DNA of 64,000 nt from Arthrobacter_B citreus. Lineage in GTDB: Bacteria > Actinomycetota > Actinomycetes > Actinomycetales > Micrococcaceae. The translations under genes and the position numbers were made by a program. Where the stretch lies: the NCBI RefSeq assembly GCF_042429235.1, contig NZ_JBHMBA010000002.1, one strand, 5' to 3'. Shown here one piece after another: positions 15,795-24,186 of the stretch. How positions within the stretch are numbered: the stretch's first letter is position 1; every line of letters begins with the position of its first letter. The notes beneath the pieces are model-generated. The model did no database searches. It saw only the letters and a list, made by a program, of their open reading frames with translations, and had not been told where the DNA came from.

Positions 15795-16068
15795 CGGGAC
15801 CTGTCGTCCACACCACTCTCCCCCTGGCCGGCCGCTGTCACTGTCTCGGCCAGTCAGGCCCCTCGAACCAGGCGGCGGTCCCCCGGAAATCCGGCCACCC
15901 TGCGCGGTCAGCCCCGGGAAGTGGCGGCCAATGGTGCCACAGCCCACGCATAGCATAAAGAGGCGACACTCACACGCATCTGCGAGGTCCGTTACTAAAT
16001 AGTTATCCTCCCGTAATCCTCTTGTAGCGTAGTTGTCGTGCCGTTATCTGAAGCGGCTCCCTTGGCTT
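15795..16068. other. Intergenic region with the probable promoter of the wall hydrolase leader
   Basis: About 270 bases with no gene. The first half is C-rich. The second half becomes relatively AT-rich (about 15990-16050) and should hold the promoter of the c-di-AMP-controlled transcript, though no clean -35/-10 pair is asserted. Confidence 0.4.
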
Positions 16069-16248
16069 GTTACCTAGCTCTGCCGCTGGCCAAGGTCCAC
16101 AGATATACACACTTCGGCAGAGGCGGGGGAACCACAAACGGGTTCCTTTTGAATCCTTGGGGTTAAGTCAGCCAAAGGTTTCTACGGCTGACCGGGTGAC
16201 TCCCATCCGAATCCGACAGCTCACCTCGCAGGTATCGGGAGAGGTAAC
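16069..16248 (+). ncRNA. ydaO/yuaA (c-di-AMP) riboswitch
   Basis: The leader has the family's conserved segments in order: CGGCAGAGGCGGGGGAACCA (about 16113-16132), the GAATCCTTGGGGTT segment, then CTGACCGGGTGACTCCCATC and CCGAATCCGACAGCTCACCTCGCAGG. The closing helix pairs GTTACCT (16069-16075) with AGGTAAC (16242-16248). The ribosome-binding site GGGAGAGG (16237-16244) runs into this 3' strand and sits 7 nt before the ATG, so ligand binding should block translation. In actinobacteria this element precedes wall hydrolase genes, as here. Confidence 0.92.
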
Positions 16249-16251
16249 TCA

Positions 16252-17154
16252 ATGTCTTTCAACAACACTCGTGGACGCCACCGTGCCGAGACCGCCGGAA
16301 TGTGGACCGCAATTGCGAACGCCACAAGCGGCAAAGCACGCACCATCGGCAGCACCGCTGCCTTTGTGGCTGCAGGCTCCGGCCTGATGCTTGGCATGGC
16401 GGCTCCGGCATCTGCCGGCGTCATCGCCAATGATTCATCCGAGTTCTACAGCGCACCTGCCGCTGTTTCCACCCCCGTTGCCGCTGCTCCGGCAGCCGCT
16501 CCGGCCGCTCCGGCCGCTTCCGGCTCCACCCACGTGGTCCAGTCCGGCGACACGCTGAGCAAGATTGCCGCAACCTACGGCGTGACGCTCGACGACATCC
16601 TGGCCCAGAACGGGCTGGCACTTGAATCCATCATCTACCCCGGTGACGTCATCACGTACGCCGGCGGCGCCGCACTGGCTCCGGCTGCTGCAGCCGCACC
16701 GGTTGCTGCACCTGCCGCTGTTTACGCAGCACCGGCCGCAGCGGCAGAAACCGCAGCTGCCGACCTGAGCGGCATCAGCACCCAGGCCTCCTCCGTGACG
16801 CCTGCTCCCGCAGCCGGCGTAGCCGCCACGGGCACCAACCAGACCATGCTGAACTCCGCTTTCTCCCAGATGGGTGCCATGCAGGACTGCACCGTGCTGG
16901 TGGAAGTTGCCCTCCGGGCAGCAGGCCACTCGGTTGGCGATCTGGCACCGGCACAGCTTGCCGCCTACGGAACTCCGGTCTCTGACCCGATGCCCGGCGA
17001 CATCATCTACTACGCCGACGGCGGCATGGGCTTTGCTCACATCGCCATCTACATCGGTGACGGCCAGGCCATCCACAGCGGATGGAACGGCAACCAGACT
17101 GTTCAGCAGAGCGCTAACGTCGGTTCCGGTGCCGCTTACTACCGCGTAGCCTAA
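16252..17154 (+). CDS. Secreted LysM and NlpC/P60-type cell wall hydrolase
   Basis: A 300-residue exported protein. The N-terminus carries an unusually long signal region (hydrophobic stretch about residues 34-58, ending ASAGVIA). A LysM peptidoglycan-binding domain spans about 94-137 (HVVQSGDTLSKIAATYGV). An Ala/Pro-rich linker leads to an NlpC/P60 domain with the catalytic Cys213 in QDCTVLV, His263 in FAHIAIYIGDG and His275 in AIHSGW. Such enzymes cut peptidoglycan stem peptides during growth or resuscitation. Expression is under a c-di-AMP riboswitch, which fits control of wall turnover by turgor signalling. A strong terminator follows. Confidence 0.92.
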   Translation: MSFNNTRGRHRAETAGMWTAIANATSGKARTIGSTAAFVAAGSGLMLGMAAPASAGVIANDSSEFYSAPAAVSTPVAAAPAAAPAAPAASGSTHVVQSGDTLSKIAATYGVTLDDILAQNGLALESIIYPGDVITYAGGAALAPAAAAAPVAAPAAVYAAPAAAAETAAADLSGISTQASSVTPAPAAGVAATGTNQTMLNSAFSQMGAMQDCTVLVEVALRAAGHSVGDLAPAQLAAYGTPVSDPMPGDIIYYADGGMGFAHIAIYIGDGQAIHSGWNGNQTVQQSANVGSGAAYYRVA

Positions 17155-17216
17155 TCACTTCGCAGTAGGTTGTCCGCGGGGCGGGAAGCGAACGTCCCAA
17201 CCCCTGGCAACACTAT

Positions 17217-17254
17217 AAAAGGAACGCCCGGCCACTGGCCGGGCGTTCCTTTTT
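17217..17254 (+). terminator. Intrinsic terminator after the wall hydrolase gene
   Basis: GGAACGCCCGGCC (17221-17233), loop ACT, GGCCGGGCGTTCC (17237-17249), then a T-tract; the flanking A4/T5 lets it work in both directions, serving also the convergent repeat-protein gene. Confidence 0.95.
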
Positions 17255-17329
17255 GTTGGAGCCCTTTGTATTGGCCCTTTCTTGGTAGGGCCCTTATATA
17301 TTGGCGCGCACCGTGCGTCCACGCTTGAT

Positions 17330-17878
17330 TTAGGCGGCGGGTTCGTCCAGCTGCTGGACTCCTTCATCCTGTGCGGGAGCGTCATCGCCGCGGGGGTCGC
17401 CGCCGCGGGGACCGTCATGGTGTCCGTGTCCATGCCGGGCGTCATCTCCCCGAACATCGCCGGGGCCATTTCCGTCCCGGGACTCGCTGTCGGAATTCTT
17501 GTCGGAATTCTTCTCGCCCGCGTCGGCGTCAGCGTCGGTATCCCTGTCGGCGTCCGTGTCGGCGTCCGTGTCGGCGTCCGTGTCGGCGTCGGCATCCGTG
17601 TTGGCGTCGGACTTCGGGGCGCCGTCAGGACCTTTGCCATCGTCCTCGGAGCGCGGTCCGCGCTCGGGCCGGCCGTCCTGATCCTGCGTCCCTCCCTCGC
17701 TCTCCGCGGCGTCGTCCCGCTGCCCGTCCTGCTGCTCCGTCACTGAGGCCTGTTCCTGATCAGCCGGGGAATCCGCAGTGGCCACGCCGGCAAAAAAAGA
17801 ACCGACCAGCAGTGCCAGACCACCGACAATACCGAGAATCCAGCCAAGCGGCCCCCTGGCTTTGTCACGCAAAGCCAT
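17330..17878 (-). CDS. Membrane-anchored, Asp-rich low-complexity protein
   Basis: A 182-residue protein with one N-terminal membrane helix (residues about 11-34, GWILGIVGGLALLVGSFFAG) and an extracytoplasmic tail of low complexity: about 95-120 is a run of DADT/DADA repeats, then a His/Gly/Asp-rich stretch (ARHGHGHHDGP). No enzymatic motif is seen. It lies 68 bp downstream of the histidine kinase in the same direction, so it may be the third gene of that two-component operon and could act as a metal- or cation-binding surface protein or as a sensor accessory. The function is unknown. The 6- and 12-bp DNA repeats make its length prone to variation. Confidence 0.75.
   Translation of the reverse strand: MALRDKARGPLGWILGIVGGLALLVGSFFAGVATADSPADQEQASVTEQQDGQRDDAAESEGGTQDQDGRPERGPRSEDDGKGPDGAPKSDANTDADADTDADTDADTDADRDTDADADAGEKNSDKNSDSESRDGNGPGDVRGDDARHGHGHHDGPRGGDPRGDDAPAQDEGVQQLDEPAA
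17520..17612 (-). repeat. 6/12-bp tandem repeats coding Asp-Ala/Asp-Thr
   Basis: GTCGGCGTCCGT-type units repeat through this stretch of the low-complexity gene. The repeats keep frame. Confidence 0.8.
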
Positions 17879-17946
17879 CGTGTTTTCACCTCCAAATAGT
17901 GGGTTTGCTTACGTTTCCATTTTCGGATCGGATTCTTCGAAGATTC

Positions 17947-19305
17947 TTAGCGCTTCGGCCCGGCAAGAGGCAGCCTGACTTCCACCACACTCCCACCGGC
18001 CGCGGCAGCATTGGGCAACGCGCGGATGCTGCCGCCGTAACGGGCAACGATCTCCGCCACCAGTGCCAACCCCAGACCATAGTGGCGGGGCTCTGCCAAC
18101 TGGCCGTCCCGGTTCGATTTCCCTTCAACCCGGCTTCGTGTGGAGGCGAAACGTTCAAAAGCATGCCTGTCGAAGCCGGGCGGAAATCCGGGGCCGTCGT
18201 CCGAAACCTGAATCACGGCATCCCGCCCGCTGCTCCGAACGGAAATACGCACGACCGACCGCGCATAATCCAACGCATTCGCCCCCAGCGCCGTGAAGAT
18301 CCGATGCACGGCAAACTCTCCGCCAAGCACGGTGACAGTGGAAGCGGGTGTATCCAGTTCCATTGTCAGATCCCGCTTCTTGGCCTCAGGCTCGAGTGCC
18401 CGAACCGCCGAGCGGGCCAGCTCCACCAGATTCACGGGTTCCGCGGGCCCGGTCTGCCGGGGATCAGCAGCCATCAAAAGCTCTTCCAGAATGCCGGTCA
18501 GCACCTTGGTATCGGCAATGACGTCGTCGGCGGCCCGCACCGCTGCCGAGTCTCCTCCCCCGCCCGCACCTCCGCCGTCCACGCCCGGGCCCGCACCGCC
18601 GCCGTCAGCGTCCACCGGCCGCGGCCCGCCTGCTTCGGCAGCGAGGCGCCGCCGCAGCATTTGGACCCGGGTGCTGAGCAGCGTCAGCGGGGTGCGCAGT
18701 TCGTGGCTCGCGTCGGCAACGAACCGGCGCTGAAGTGCCAGCGCTTCGGCCATCGGACGCATGGCGGCACGGGCGGCCAGTGCGGAAACCGCTCCGGCGG
18801 CGAGACCGGCCACTGCAACGGAAAGTATCAGGGCAAAGGCCAGCCGGCGCAGCTGATCAGTGGATTCGCGGGTATCCACGGCAGCCTGCACCACGTCACG
18901 GCCGCGGCGGTCCGTGAGGACCTCGTAGGTTCGGTCCCCGGCGGTCACTGTGTCCCGGCGGGCCACGCCGGTCTCGGCCACCTCTGCCAGCGCTTCCTGG
19001 TCCGGGAGGCCGGACGGCATGTTCCGGGATACGGCCAGCCTGCCGTCGTCGTACACCGCCAGGAACACGTCCAACGGAACATCGCGGGGAGAATCGAATT
19101 GGGTGGCCGAGGAAAGGGTATTTTCAACGGCTTCCCGCGTCTGGGAGGAAACAAGTCCGTACACCAGGCCTCCGGCAAGGCCCAGCAGCACGACAACCAG
19201 GGCCGTGAACTGCACGGCCAGACGCAGTGACGCACGGGTTAGCTCCGTGTCCTCCCGGTTCTCACGGTTCTTCAGGTTTTCGTGCTTCGAACGCCGGAGC
19301 TTCAT
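17947..19305 (-). CDS. Sensor histidine kinase, OmpR-partner type
   Basis: A 452-residue kinase with two membrane helices (about 30-54 and 155-180) flanking a roughly 100-residue extracytoplasmic sensor domain, a short membrane-proximal linker, HisKA domain with His201 in ADASHELRTPLTLL and a HATPase domain (DDGPGFPPGF, GLGLALVAEIVARYGG). Between H and N boxes sits an unusual Gly/Asp-rich insert (about 237-256, GGGAGPGVDGGGAGGGGDS). It overlaps the response regulator gene by 4 bp. The ligand is unknown; the Asp-rich membrane protein immediately downstream may belong to the same circuit. Confidence 0.93.
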   Translation of the reverse strand: MKLRRSKHENLKNRENREDTELTRASLRLAVQFTALVVVLLGLAGGLVYGLVSSQTREAVENTLSSATQFDSPRDVPLDVFLAVYDDGRLAVSRNMPSGLPDQEALAEVAETGVARRDTVTAGDRTYEVLTDRRGRDVVQAAVDTRESTDQLRRLAFALILSVAVAGLAAGAVSALAARAAMRPMAEALALQRRFVADASHELRTPLTLLSTRVQMLRRRLAAEAGGPRPVDADGGGAGPGVDGGGAGGGGDSAAVRAADDVIADTKVLTGILEELLMAADPRQTGPAEPVNLVELARSAVRALEPEAKKRDLTMELDTPASTVTVLGGEFAVHRIFTALGANALDYARSVVRISVRSSGRDAVIQVSDDGPGFPPGFDRHAFERFASTRSRVEGKSNRDGQLAEPRHYGLGLALVAEIVARYGGSIRALPNAAAAGGSVVEVRLPLAGPKR

Positions 19306-19970
19306 GACCGGGCGCCAAGACGGTAGCCGATGCCGCGCACCGTCAGCACCACCCCTTTGCCCAGTTTTCGGCGAAGGTAATGAACGTACGTGTCCACGAC
19401 GCCGTCGTCGTCCGCGTCAGGAAACACGGCGTCCAGGAGGTCGGCCCGGGGGAAGACCTGCGCGGGCCGCCGCGCCAAGTGTTCCAAAAGTGCGCCTTCA
19501 CGCTCGGAGAGGACCACCACATCGCCGGCGTCGGTCGTGACGGTGCGGCCCGTGGTGTCCAGGACGCCGCCCGGAACCGGAATGACAGGGGTGCGGGGAA
19601 GGTTCCGGCGCCGCAAAACCCGGAGACGGGCCAGCAGTTCGTCAATGTCGAAGGGTTTCGCCAGATAGTCTTCGGCGCCGCGGTCCAGGCCTTCAACGCG
19701 GTCGGCCGGATTTCCCAGCGCGGACAGCACCAGCGCCGGCACGTAGATGCCTCTACTGCGGAGCCTGGCCAGGACGTCGAGTCCCTCTATGACGGGCAGG
19801 CCGCGGTCCAGCAGGAGGACGTCGAACGGGTGCGTCAGCCCTTCGTGCAGAGCGCGCTGTCCGTCGTAGGCCACCGTGACGTCGTAGCCCTCGGATTCCA
19901 GCAGCTCCGCCAACATCAGTGCCAAGCTGCGGTCATCTTCCACGATCAGGATCCGGGGACGGTCTGTCAT
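19302..19970 (-). CDS. Response regulator, OmpR/PhoB type
   Basis: A 222-residue regulator: receiver domain with Asp11-Asp12 pocket and phospho-acceptor Asp55 in VLLLDRGLPV, then a winged-helix output domain (VVLSEREGALLEHLARRP and the C-terminal VDTYVHYLRRKLG and VRGIGYRLG). It is the first gene of the operon with the kinase. TAGGCT ends 7 nt before its ATG and no ribosome-binding site is present, so the mRNA is probably leaderless. Confidence 0.95.
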   Translation of the reverse strand: MTDRPRILIVEDDRSLALMLAELLESEGYDVTVAYDGQRALHEGLTHPFDVLLLDRGLPVIEGLDVLARLRSRGIYVPALVLSALGNPADRVEGLDRGAEDYLAKPFDIDELLARLRVLRRRNLPRTPVIPVPGGVLDTTGRTVTTDAGDVVVLSEREGALLEHLARRPAQVFPRADLLDAVFPDADDDGVVDTYVHYLRRKLGKGVVLTVRGIGYRLGARS

Positions 19971-19977
19971 GCCCGAA

Positions 19978-19983
19978 AGCCTA
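19978..19983 (-). promoter_or_regulatory. Probable -10 element of a leaderless promoter
   Basis: TAGGCT on the minus strand, 7 nt before the ATG of the OmpR-type regulator. Confidence 0.5.
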
Positions 19984-20056
19984 GCCGCGGGCTATCCGAA
20001 ACACCCGTGGCCTCCGCCCGCGGGCGGCTCCCACGGCGGAATCAATGGGTGGACCG

Positions 20057-21139
20057 CTACCGGCGACCCTGGCCGGACGTCAGGAGGCACCCGAACCGCC
20101 GCATCAGCTTCTGTAGCTCCTGCGCACCGCGGCCCGTCGTCAGCACAATCACGACGACGGCGACCAGGGCGCCGATGGTGGTTTCGACCGCCCGGTCCAC
20201 GGTCAGTTCCCGCACCGGCTGTACGGAGACGAACTCGGTCATCAGCAGAGCCACTGGCGTCAGGAAGACCATGGCGAGAGCGTAGTGCCTGATGACGTAG
20301 ACCTCACCGCCAAACTGCAGAGCTGCCAGGAGGATGGCCAGCTGCACCGGAGTCCAATCGGGCTGCAGCAGGAGTGCGGAAAGCAGCACGCCGCCATAGG
20401 TTCCGAGGATGAAGTGTCCGGCCCGGGCCGGAGCATGCGCAGCGTCCGCGGCGGCAATCGGGGCACAGGCCGCGAGCATGGCCCAGTAGCTGTGTCCCGG
20501 TCCCAGAACCAAGGCCAGCGAACCAGCCCCGGCGACGGCGGCCGCGTACCTTCCGGCGTGGGCAAAGACTGATGACGCTTCCGGCGGCGGAGTGCGCTGC
20601 GGCAGCATTATCGGAGTGTGGCGGCGCGCGTGGACCCGGCCGGCGATCCCCAGCAGGACCGCGGTTGCAGCGCTTCCGGACACTGCCAGCGCGGCTTCCC
20701 CAATGGATCCGGAAAAGGGTGCGGCAGCGGTGGCGGTAAACGCGAAGATGTAAGTGAACGGCCCCGCGGGCCGGATCCGCAGGAAGTCTGCCGCCACCGA
20801 TATCAGTACGGCGACTACGGTGGCGGTGACCACCAACTCCCAGTCACTGCGTCCGGCGATGGACATGGATACTCCGGCCACCACGGTTGCGCACATGAGC
20901 AGGCCGGACTGGGACTGGTGCCGCAGCCTCCGCCAATGGGGTTCCGTGCGGCCAAATAGGCCGGTCAGCGACCCGAAGATAGCGCACATTGTCAGATCGG
21001 TGCGGTCCAGGAGAATCAGCAGCATCAGAGGAATGAGCATCCCTGCCGCCACCCGGACAGCGGGGAAACGATGCCCGCGGCCAGCTGGGACGGCCAAGAA
21101 GCCACGGAGATCTTGCTTCACCGGTAACGAGCCTTTCAC
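20057..21139 (-). CDS. FUSC-like / aromatic acid exporter family membrane protein
   Basis: A 360-residue protein with two sets of closely packed hydrophobic segments (about 30-165 and 190-345), including AIFGSLTGLFGRTEPHWRRLRHQ in the first half and LVLGPGHSYWAMLAACAPIA in the second, the pattern of the FUSC/YccS/ArAE family. These proteins are linked to export of aromatic acids or envelope-stress molecules; substrate is unknown here. The GTG at 21139 is weakly supported; a GTG 6 codons later has AAAGG about 10 nt before it. It precedes the two-component operon in the same direction by 86 bp. Confidence 0.78.
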   Translation of the reverse strand: MKGSLPVKQDLRGFLAVPAGRGHRFPAVRVAAGMLIPLMLLILLDRTDLTMCAIFGSLTGLFGRTEPHWRRLRHQSQSGLLMCATVVAGVSMSIAGRSDWELVVTATVVAVLISVAADFLRIRPAGPFTYIFAFTATAAAPFSGSIGEAALAVSGSAATAVLLGIAGRVHARRHTPIMLPQRTPPPEASSVFAHAGRYAAAVAGAGSLALVLGPGHSYWAMLAACAPIAAADAAHAPARAGHFILGTYGGVLLSALLLQPDWTPVQLAILLAALQFGGEVYVIRHYALAMVFLTPVALLMTEFVSVQPVRELTVDRAVETTIGALVAVVVIVLTTGRGAQELQKLMRRFGCLLTSGQGRR

Positions 21140-21275
21140 GGCGGCAGGGAACAGGAGAATTGCCGCCTTTCCAGCCTATGAGCGCGGCCTTCGCCGGGAT
21201 GGCAGCCACCCACGTGATTCATCTCCCACCGGTGGGTGCGGCGTCCGAACTGCCGCCGGGCTCTGGGGCGGGGCG

Positions 21276-23983
21276 CTACATCCGTGCCTTCGTTTTGCCC
21301 GTTGCCTTAGCCGCCCAGGGATCTTCGGGCCAGGGGTGCTTGGGATACTTACCGCGCATCTGGGCGCGGACCTGCAGATACGGTCCGGACCAAAAGGAAG
21401 CCAAATCATCTGTGACGGCCAGCGGTGCACGGGCAGGTGAGAGCAAATGGAACAGAACCGGCACCCGCCCCTGGACCAGCCGCGGCGTGTCGGCCCAGCC
21501 GAAGCATTCCTGCAGCTTCACCGCCACAACCGGCCTGCCGCCGTCGTCGTCCACTGCCGGGTAGGTAATCCGGATCTGGGAGCCGCTGGGAACCTCAAGC
21601 CGTTCCGGTGCCAGCTCTCCCAGCCGCGACGCGTCCGGCCACGGAAGCAGCCGGCGCAGCGGCTCAACCAGGTCGATTCCATTCACTGACGCACCTGCGG
21701 CCAGCGCCTGCAATTCGGGTGCCAACCAGTCATCGAGCCGGGCCAGCAGCGCTGGTTCGGAAACATCCGGCCAGGGGTCCCCCAGCTCGCGGTGCAGCAG
21801 TGCGAGCCTGCGGCGCAGCGACTCGGCAGCCGGTGAAAACCCAATGACGCCGAGGCCTTCCCGTGCCAGTGCGCGGGCCACGGCCGCCCGTCCTTCCTCC
21901 GGTGAGGGCCGGACTGGTGTGGAGGACAGGACAATGGCGCCCAGCCGGCGTTCCCGCTTGGCCGTGACACGCCCCGCGGTAAAGACCGCCTCCACGGTGT
22001 CTTCCAGCAGGTGTTGGGCCGCCGCTTCCGCGGTGTCTTGGCTCAGCGGCGCCGCCGAGCGGATGACGGCGCCGGTTCCCGCAGCGTCCCGGCCCTGGGC
22101 GCGGGACACTTCGGCAACGGCGAGCCACTCGTGGCCGGTCAGCGGACTGCCGGCAGGCAGGCCCGCCCGGGTCCCGGAAGAGAGCAGATAACGTTCTCCT
22201 GTTCCGGGGCTGCCGGAGACCCGCCGGGCAATGCGGTCCGGAAACGCCAGTGCGACGACGAAGCCCAGGGCCTCCCCGCCCGGCACACCCGGCACCGACA
22301 CGGCAGGCGGCTGGGCGGAACCGGCGGTGCGGGCGGTGCGGACGGCGGTGCGGGCAAGGGACTGCAGCCGGCGCACATCCTCGGCCCAGCGCCGCTCCCC
22401 CGGGTCCCGTCCAGCGCGGAGGCTTGCCAGCAGCCGGGAGAGATCGGCACCCGAGGCGCGAAGATCACCGGCCACGAGCGCCACCGCTTCGGCAGCAGTA
22501 CGTGCGCCGACGACGGCGGTCCCGTCCAGCAGCGCCCGGGCCAACCGCGGATCGGACGGTATCCCGGCCAGGGTCTTGCCGAGAGCCGTGGCTGCACCGC
22601 TGGAGTCGAGCCGAGATCACGCAGCACCGCCTGTGCATCCTCCAAAGCTGCCCGCGGCGGAGCATCCGGCAGGGCCAGTCCCTCCCCTCGCGGTGTTCCC
22701 CAGCAAGCCAGGACCAGAGCGGCAGCGGTAAGGTCCGCAACGGCGATTTCCGGGGTCTGGTGGGCTGGAGCTGCGCCGAAGGTGCGTTCGTCATAGCAGC
22801 GGACCACGCGGCCCGGTCCCTGCCTGGCGGCGCGTCCGGCACGCTGCACCGCAGAGGCGCGGGAACAAGAGACTGTGACAAGGCCCGACATCCCCCGTGC
22901 GGCATCCCGGCGCGGTTCCCGGGCCAGGCCTGAGTCGATTACCAAACGCACCCCCGGGACGGTCAATGAAGATTCAGCCAGGCTGGTGGAGACGATGATC
23001 CGCGGCTGATCTCCGGGGCGGCGGCCGGACACGGCACGGTCCTGTTCCCGGGGGTCGACCTGCCCGTGCAGTTCCAGCACCTCGGTTGTGGCAGTGGATC
23101 CGGCCTGCGCTGCCGCTTCGCTGCGGATCCGGCCGGCCACATAGGACACCTCCCACGCTCCGGGGACGAAAACGAGGGCGTCCGCCTCCGCGTTCTCGGC
23201 CAGCATGTCCCCGTGGGCAGCTGCGGCGGTGGCGGCGACGTGGTTCAGGAAGGTGCGGGTCACACCGTGTTCGTCCATCCGCAGGGATGATCCCGGCGCC
23301 CAGTGCACATCCAGCGGATACAGCGCGGAGGGACAGCCGACGACGGGTACCGGGCCGCCGTCGTCGGCCTCACCAATCAGCGCGGCAAAGCGGGGCGCGT
23401 CGACAGTCGCCGACATCGCCACCAAAGTGAGATCACCACGGAGCTGGTGGACCTCGGTGAGTATTCCCAGCAGGAGGTCAGTGTCCAGGCCGCGCTCATG
23501 CACCTCGTCAAGAACGACGGCGGCAGTGCCGTCCAGCCCGGGGTCCGCCAGCAGGCGGCGGAGCAGGATCCCCGGCGTCACAAATTCGATGAGTGTTTCC
23601 GGTCCGGCGTGGCTCTCACCCCGCACGGTATAGCCGATTTTGCCGCCAACGCTGCTGCCGTCCAGCGATGCAAGCCGCCGGGCCGCCGAGCGCGCGGCAA
23701 CCCGGCGCGGCTGTGTGACAACAACGCGCGCCTGTGTGGAGGTCCCGGCTGCCTGGGCGCCGATCAGGTTCGCGATCAGCGGCGGTACCAATGTGGTTTT
23801 TCCGGTGCCCGGAGGTGCCTGGACAACGGCTGCTCCCCCGTTACGGGCGGAATCTTCCAGCTGCAGGGCGGCAGCCAATTCAGGAAGCGACTCCGCGAAG
23901 ACCAGGCCCGCGCCGATCGCTTCCAGGTTAAAGGGCTCGGAGCAGCGGAAAGGTTTCGGCTGAGGAGCGGAGGCGGTTGTCAC
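21276..23983 (-). pseudogene. hrpB: ATP-dependent helicase HrpB, frameshifted
   Basis: DEAH/RHA-type helicase. The first frame (start GTG 23983 preferred; an upstream ATG at 24094 adds an unlike extension) shows Walker A APPGTGKTT, DEVHERGLD, the SAT motif (MSATVD), and helicase motifs V/VI (AGRAARQGPGR). After ALEDAQAVLRDLGS the frame changes: the sequence should continue DSSGAATALGKTLAGIPSDP, which is found in the next frame and runs through the HrpB C-terminal domain to 21276. One base is missing at about 22606-22616 compared with an intact gene. Both halves look otherwise well conserved, so this is either a recent mutation or a base-calling error. The two parts could be translated separately from 22544. 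Confidence 0.85.
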
Positions 23984-24097
23984 CGTTCCATTGTCCCCGT
24001 TTCCGGGTGGTAATTTTTCGACTCGGACCCTTTTCCGGACTTTCCTTGCGATGCAGCCAGTGGGACCGGGCATGACGAGATGCTTGCACCCCATGGT

Positions 24098-24127
24098 GTG
24101 CTATGTACCATTGCACCTGATGTGACC
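24098..24127. promoter_or_regulatory. Putative GntR operator at the transporter promoter
   Basis: GTGCTATGTACCATTGCAC (24098-24116) is an imperfect palindrome (arms GTGC-ATG/CAT-GCAC), followed by ATGTGACC (24120-24127). TTGCAC (24111-24116) with ACTTAT 17 nt later can serve as -35/-10. The ATTGCAC and ATGTGAC words recur at 25706-25742, and ATGTGAC at 33999-34006. Confidence 0.55.
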
Positions 24128-24186
24128 GGTACCACTTATCTAGTCGCCACCCCGCCCTGCTTATTCCCCTCTCTGCAAGGAACACT

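Noticed and set aside
17520..17612. CRISPR-like array
   Set aside because: 6/12-bp coding repeats without unique spacers.
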